DNA of 48,210 nucleotides from Rickettsiales bacterium (GTDB taxonomy: Bacteria; Pseudomonadota; Alphaproteobacteria; Rickettsiales; JALZUV01), in NCBI GenBank assembly GCA_029252805.1, contig JAQXAR010000046.1, positions 1 through 48,210 on the forward strand. The letters run 5' to 3'. Below are positions 44,801 to 48,210 of this stretch, one piece after another (within the stretch, counting starts at the first letter, position 1; every line of letters begins with the position of its first letter). Both the position numbers and the translations under genes were made by a program. The notes below the pieces were generated by a model. The model saw nothing but the letters and a program-made list of their open reading frames with translations. It did no database searches and was not told where the DNA came from.

Positions 44801-47800
44801 GTGATACCGTAAATGTCGGCGATGGAACATATGAAGAAAACGTCACCATCAACAAGAACCTCACGCTCAATTCTCTCAACGGCAAGGCCACCACTACCAT
44901 TGATGCCAATGGTGGCACCGGTATCCTCATTGATGGCGTAACCGAAGGCACCGTCGATATAAACGGCTTTACCTTCACCGATTCAGACATCGGTATCCAC
45001 GCCACTGCCAATAACACCATGGGTTTGCTAAACCTACGCAACAACTGCTTTAACGACTACCGTACCAACGGTATTTTCGTAACCGGCGATGCGACGACAG
45101 GCAGCAATATTGACCATGTTAGTATTTTAGACTCACGTTTTGAGGGTAACATTACCAATGCGGCCAATGGCGGGCGTGGTGATATCAATCTATTCTTCTT
45201 CAACAATAACGCTACCTTGCGCAACCTTATACTGCGCGGCACGACCGCTTTAAATGCGGCTGACACCGAAGGTGCACGTTACGGTATCCAGCTTCGCGGC
45301 GCCGATAGCGGTGACTTTAGTACGCCAAATGCAGCCGCCGGAAATCTCATCTTTGATAATGTCAATGTCAGCGGGGATTACCAAGTCGCCATGATTGCTA
45401 TTCAAGGCTATCAAGGCCTGCCATCGCTCAGCATGACCGACGTGAACTTGGGCAGTACTCTTGTTGTTCCTGCCATCGCAAAAGGACGGGTCAGAAGCTC
45501 TCACATTGGCCAATGGTGGGGTGCTGCCCTACGCCTCGTCAATATCGCAGGCAATGAAAACCAAACCATCTCTTTAGGTAACACCACCTTCAACGGCGTT
45601 AAAACCGCTTTTGACCAGCCAGGTTTTGCCAAAGCAGGTGACCCTACTTACGAAATTCTTATCAGTGCGGCGGGTGCCGGCAATGGCTTCACTCGCATTA
45701 TGGGTGAAGGCACAAGATTCTTCGGTTCAGCCATTGGCGATTTGACAGACGCACAACGTTTCAAACTACGGACTGTGATTTCAGATGCGCAGATTCAGAA
45801 CGTTTTCCGTGGAGTATTCGTCCCTGTTGTACGTGGCTATGTTGACTTTGGTGCAGTGAAATATGTGGCCAACAAGGGCGGTTCATACCCTGTAGCAGAT
45901 GCAAGTTACTTCCATTCAATCCAGAACACGATTGACCATGGCGCGCGCGAAGGCGATACCGTGAAGCTTGAAAGTGGCTTATGGAACCAAGGCGCCTACA
46001 TCCATAAAAACATTACGCTGACCGGCGCAACCAACAATCGCTTTGATACCGTTCTGCTCCCGACAGATCTCAGTCGCTTACCGGAAGGGTTTATCGAAAG
46101 CTTTGATGATAACTTCACCGCTCGTCCGATCATTCAGGTGCAAGGCACCAATGCAACCATCACAAACCTAAGCGTTGATGGTGGGTTCCTAGGCAACCGC
46201 CGTGATGTGAAAATAGGCAGCCGGGGATATACTCCATGGGAACGTGCAGTCGGTATTGGCTTTAAGAATGCCGGTGGCACAGTCGATAATGTCGGCGTGT
46301 ATAACATTCGTAACGGTGTGAATATGCTACCCGAATTTGCTGTTCGTGACGCTGCACCGAAAGGTGCGACGCCTCAAGGTATCGGCATCCTAGCAGATAG
46401 CGCCATCATTAAGCGCCGTATCAAGGAAGTCGTTGATTTTAATGCCTTAGACGCAGATCCGGTCAAAGTCAACATGGATGAGATAGAAGAAAAAGGTTTC
46501 AACCTTGAAATCAAGAACTCTGAAATTGCAGGCTTTGAGCGCACCGGTATTCGTGCTCATGGCAGCGACCTCACCGTCAACATCAACAACGATACCATCA
46601 CAGGCGGTCAATTCTTCTTCGGTGCTCCAAAAGAGGAGAAGAAAGCAATCCGATTGGACGTACGTCGCGATGTGCAAAACCCAACAGGCCCTCAGCGCGG
46701 GATTGTCTTGTCAGGTAATGTGGCCGGTAGCGTCACTCAAAACCTGATTGAGAAGGTCAATAGCAAAGGCTCACGTGCCGTTATCGTGCAGAATGTAGCA
46801 CCAGGCTTTACGATCTCTGACAACACCGTCACCGGCGGCTTTAGCGACGATATCCCTACAATGGCTTTACTCGACATTGAGGTTGAGGAAGTAAAGGTGA
46901 TAGAGGAAAAGAAACAACTGCCTACCTTTAACCCAGACACAACAGGCTTCCTTGTTCAAGATAATGTGATGCTCTCTGGTAATCAGGTATCAGGCTTTAA
47001 ACGTGGCACCGATGTTAAAAAGGGGCACGCCGTGATTATGGGCGACACGTACACCGATAATAAAACAGGCATTCGGGTGCGCAATAAAGGCTTTGCAACG
47101 TTACAGGATAACACCGTCAGCGGTGGTGATGTTGGCTTGCTCGTTACGGGCAAAAAAGCAGCCGTTGTCTTTGCCGATAAATCCACCGGTTCGTCTTTCA
47201 GCGATTATGAAAAATTCGCGATTAAGTTGGAAAATGGCGCGATGGATGATCTCGATATTGATGGCCGTTCGGTCACCTTTAACGGCAGAACGGGAGCCGC
47301 TCTGGGTGCTTTTGGTGAAACGGAAGTATGGGATGAGAATGACAATGTTAAAGTCGGCGATGTCATCTTCTTGACGGCTGGGGGGACCCCGACCACTCCT
47401 ACTCCTCCCGTTACACCAGAAGAGCCAGAAACCACTTCAGGTGGCGACGGTGACACTGGAACCGATACCGGCACTGGATCAGGCGGCGATGGCGGGAGCG
47501 GTGGCGAAACCACAGAAACCAGCACCTCACCCGATGGCAGCACTCAGGCATTGAACGAGTTTAACGACACCCGTTATTCCGGTCTCCTAACTGCATTATT
47601 CTCTTACTTTGGGAAAACCCTTGGCCAAGGCGAAAGCTTCACGGGCAATCTGGATCTAAGCTTATTCTTCGGTAACACTAATGGCGGCACTAATTTCGCC
47701 AACCTAACACCTGAACAATTAGCAGGCTTAACCCCTGCCGCCGGTGGCAATTCAGGCCTACCAACGGGTCCGGATGAATGCCTAAATAGCTACCTTCAAT

Positions 47801-47847
47801 CCGGTCACAGCGATACGTTTGACTCAAGCAAGTGTGGCGCAGAGTAG
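41872..47847 (+). CDS. TpsA giant adhesin with filamentous-haemagglutinin TPS domain and C-terminal Cys hook
   Basis: A 1,991-residue secreted protein. Signal peptide to about residue 40 (SAGTANA cut). The TPS domain follows, residues about 41-260, with INWQNFDIAKGE and VLVNPNGVFFG. A glycine-rich FHA-like region runs to about 480. Three parallel beta-helix modules begin near residues 714, 960 and 1330, each with a phrase like GDTVNVGDGTYEENVTINKN. A Thr/Pro/Gly/Asp linker spans about 1838-1895. The end holds TPAAGGNSG and then Cys1970 and Cys1988, three residues from the end. This architecture matches CdrA and HMW1-type adhesins, in which a Cys pair tethers the protein to the cell. GAGGG precedes the ATG by seven bases. 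Likely function: surface adhesion or biofilm. Confidence 0.92.
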   Translation: MQGITFPTIGKNRFGSHLKTSTCMTAIAVGIAMSAGTANALPQGATVAHGDVSLQQTGTDLNIHQRSDTAIINWQNFDIAKGEATHFQQPDANSIALNRVTDSTAPSKIFGTLSATGRLVLVNPNGVFFGADSRVNVGGLIATSANISDDNFKAGNLNFDQAGNADASIVNQGTITAKEGGLVALVAPGVENSGVIRANAGTVALGTGETVAFDFFGDELVSFAVKGEASTGIKNSGTLSANGGTVYMTADAASKVVDEVINTTGVIEATSIRKKGGVIILGGDGHVKVSGKVNISGKGVGQTGGTATITGKGVHLAAAEIDASGYAGGGDIFIGGSKHGDGTVVSAGTTVVDRNSSLIADGINGGNGGNVILWSEKATHFTGNISAKGANNGGFAEVSSRGLLGFYGAVDLKGLKGTGGTLLLDPENVIIDATTTADAELTADGLINTADGAGTTFRISTGAVETALNNFANVVIEALNIINVKADIDVSTDVAALGNSLTLQADRILLNAKIKLNDGNLSLLGRLINVNSLTDLGEGVFRALGIDGASHAERVTVADTGSIITDTTGGVIGAEIKTKDAIINGTIHTNADLIVNASNNITIRGAVRADDDMTLTAGNNVSIQAALTGGPGAIDDLIINATKSLTVTDTGSISTAGNIRLGATNINLAGNTTAGAQLTMQASKRLTLEGLLSGTILGSTSGGAADEISTAPIVTVNSNNVNLQTALDIVNTGGRMTLGNTTFTQGGLVLDRDVDISGSGKDTTKLDASGSDQGITLKAGADNVVLSNFTIEGAKKQGIQIKDENKGISNLTLNAMGVTKSGTFGVRLNKKTSLDGLTIRNSNISDNKDSGIRLEATNKNTVANVRILDNDIKGNTKFGINVTATAASPIALVRITGNRFAGNSAVALSENITLRPASGPAHTLPDDSAAALEDLVKDNTFENLVYTTGPAGEWRRSGAQFILNSKIADGLALAQAGDTVNVGDGTYEENVTINKNLTLNSLNGKATTTIDANGGTGILIDGVTEGTVDINGFTFTDSDIGIHATANNTMGLLNLRNNCFNDYRTNGIFVTGDATTGSNIDHVSILDSRFEGNITNAANGGRGDINLFFFNNNATLRNLILRGTTALNAADTEGARYGIQLRGADSGDFSTPNAAAGNLIFDNVNVSGDYQVAMIAIQGYQGLPSLSMTDVNLGSTLVVPAIAKGRVRSSHIGQWWGAALRLVNIAGNENQTISLGNTTFNGVKTAFDQPGFAKAGDPTYEILISAAGAGNGFTRIMGEGTRFFGSAIGDLTDAQRFKLRTVISDAQIQNVFRGVFVPVVRGYVDFGAVKYVANKGGSYPVADASYFHSIQNTIDHGAREGDTVKLESGLWNQGAYIHKNITLTGATNNRFDTVLLPTDLSRLPEGFIESFDDNFTARPIIQVQGTNATITNLSVDGGFLGNRRDVKIGSRGYTPWERAVGIGFKNAGGTVDNVGVYNIRNGVNMLPEFAVRDAAPKGATPQGIGILADSAIIKRRIKEVVDFNALDADPVKVNMDEIEEKGFNLEIKNSEIAGFERTGIRAHGSDLTVNINNDTITGGQFFFGAPKEEKKAIRLDVRRDVQNPTGPQRGIVLSGNVAGSVTQNLIEKVNSKGSRAVIVQNVAPGFTISDNTVTGGFSDDIPTMALLDIEVEEVKVIEEKKQLPTFNPDTTGFLVQDNVMLSGNQVSGFKRGTDVKKGHAVIMGDTYTDNKTGIRVRNKGFATLQDNTVSGGDVGLLVTGKKAAVVFADKSTGSSFSDYEKFAIKLENGAMDDLDIDGRSVTFNGRTGAALGAFGETEVWDENDNVKVGDVIFLTAGGTPTTPTPPVTPEEPETTSGGDGDTGTDTGTGSGGDGGSGGETTETSTSPDGSTQALNEFNDTRYSGLLTALFSYFGKTLGQGESFTGNLDLSLFFGNTNGGTNFANLTPEQLAGLTPAAGGNSGLPTGPDECLNSYLQSGHSDTFDSSKCGAE

Positions 47848-47860
47848 ATACACGATACGG

Positions 47861-47906
47861 TACCCTTCTCTCCTTTTCATGACCTAGCCATCAGGGGAGA
47901 AGGGTA
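47861..47906 (+). terminator. Hairpin downstream of tpsA
   Basis: TACCCTTCTCTCC (47861-47873) pairs with GGGGAGAAGGGTA (47894-47906) with one mismatch, starting 13 bases after the tpsA stop. There is no T run, so it may be a factor-dependent terminator or 3' stabiliser. Confidence 0.5.
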
Positions 47907-47913
47907 AGTCCAA

Positions 47914-47959
47914 TTGTCACGAAACTGTAACAGACACCCCCCTCATTTAAGCTTATACT
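47914..47959 (+). promoter_or_regulatory. Orphan promoter-like region with Pho-box-like repeats
   Basis: TTGTCAC (47914) and CTGTAAC (47925) are 11 bases apart, as in PhoB boxes, and TATACT lies at 47954-47959. No gene follows on the plus strand before the insertion element at about 48102. It may drive a short RNA or a gene cut off by the insertion. Weak evidence. Confidence 0.3.
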
Positions 47960-48090
47960 CTATCCATCTATTTCGCATTTCTTTTGAATTGTATACAGGC
48001 TTGTGCCTCTTGTATTGTCCCCTTTCAGGACTGATCTAGATACTTAATGGCGCATTTCTATTTTTTTTGAAATTTATTTATCACCTAAAA

Positions 48091-48117
48091 TAAAAAAATT
48101 AGGGGCTGACACCTAAT
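48091..48117 (-). terminator. Hairpin with T run at the insertion sequence end
   Basis: On the minus strand ATTAGG pairs with CCTAAT around TGTCAGCC, followed by seven Ts. It overlaps the stop of the partial transposase and the likely terminal inverted repeat of the element. Confidence 0.55.
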
Positions 48118-48210
48118 AATATTCTTTGAGCAACTTTTTCAGGTCTGCCAGTAAGTCACTTGGTGTGCCCATATTAAACCTCCACTCACATTCTTTCAAG
48201 AACAGATTAA
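48102..48210 (-). mobile_element. Right end of an insertion sequence, probably IS1595 family (cut by window edge)
   Basis: The terminal sequence GGGGCTGACACCTAAT at 48102-48117 has the form of an IS terminal repeat. It directly follows the end of a transposase-like frame and lies next to an A/T-rich stretch, which this group often targets. The other end is outside the window, so the repeat cannot be paired here. Confidence 0.5.
48113..48210 (-). CDS. Transposase C-terminus (partial), probably IS1595/IS1016-like
   Basis: The frame is open from the window edge and ends at a TAG at 48113-48115. The visible residues are NLFLKECEWRFNMGTPSDLL followed by ADLKKLLKEYY. The LKECEWRFN phrase is typical, from memory, of the extreme C-terminus of IS1595/IS1016-group DDE transposases. 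An internal ATG at 48172 with a GGAGG six bases upstream mimics a 19-residue leader peptide, but the open frame upstream explains it better. Confidence 0.6.
   Translation of the reverse strand, partial: NLFLKECEWRFNMGTPSDLLADLKKLLKEYY

Noticed and set aside
48113-48172. A 19-residue leader peptide with perfect GGAGG site and downstream terminator (attenuator)
   Set aside because: The frame is open upstream to the window edge, and the residues resemble a transposase C-terminus.

Overview
The window looks like part of the chromosome of a free-living alphaproteobacterium with medium GC content. The evidence is the single bifunctional Rsh next to pdxJ-acpS, the ccoNOQP-ccoGHIS block with FNR-type boxes, a DUF465 protein, a DbpA-type helicase and a group of Mrp antiporter genes with three D-type subunits. 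I cannot name the genus. I saw no tRNA, rRNA, CRISPR array or prophage.

Layout. 1-5,300: a small unknown gene behind a structured leader, glmU divergent from an rmuC-hydrolase pair, and an unrecognised membrane protein. 5,390-10,250: uvrA divergent from ssb, followed by two overlapping DUF192-type genes. 10,250-14,400 (minus strand): rsh-pdxJ-acpS, a CHAP-domain lipoprotein and a DUF5679 mini-protein. 14,400-17,550: a Tyr/Asn-rich secreted peptide, a DEAD-box helicase and an unknown 118-residue gene. 17,540-27,800: a Crp/Fnr regulator divergent from a tightly coupled operon for the cbb3 oxidase and its assembly factors, then ompW, a coupled 42-codon membrane ORF and a DUF465 gene. 28,000-35,340 (minus strand): a nine-gene Mrp-type cation/proton antiporter operon. 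35,460-39,010: the decayed start of an OxyR-like regulator, a fatty acid desaturase, an RNase H-like gene and recQ. 39,330-47,850: a LapG-type periplasmic protease, a TpsB transporter and a 1,991-residue TpsA adhesin. The right edge holds the end of an insertion sequence, probably IS1595 family.

Two systems stand out. First, three 14-bp FNR/anaerobox palindromes lie upstream of the oxidase operon, ompW and the unknown 118-residue gene. The Crp/Fnr protein encoded between two of them has FNR-type DNA-contact residues but a cysteine cluster at its C-terminus instead of its N-terminus. This looks like a local low-oxygen regulon. Second, protease, TpsB and TpsA lie together in one cluster, and the adhesin ends in a PAAG tetrapeptide followed by two cysteines. 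That resembles the known CdrA/LapG release mechanism of Pseudomonas aeruginosa, but here the protease gene is next to its likely substrate.

All calls come from reading the sequence and translated frames by eye. No database search was run, and function names rest on family motifs.
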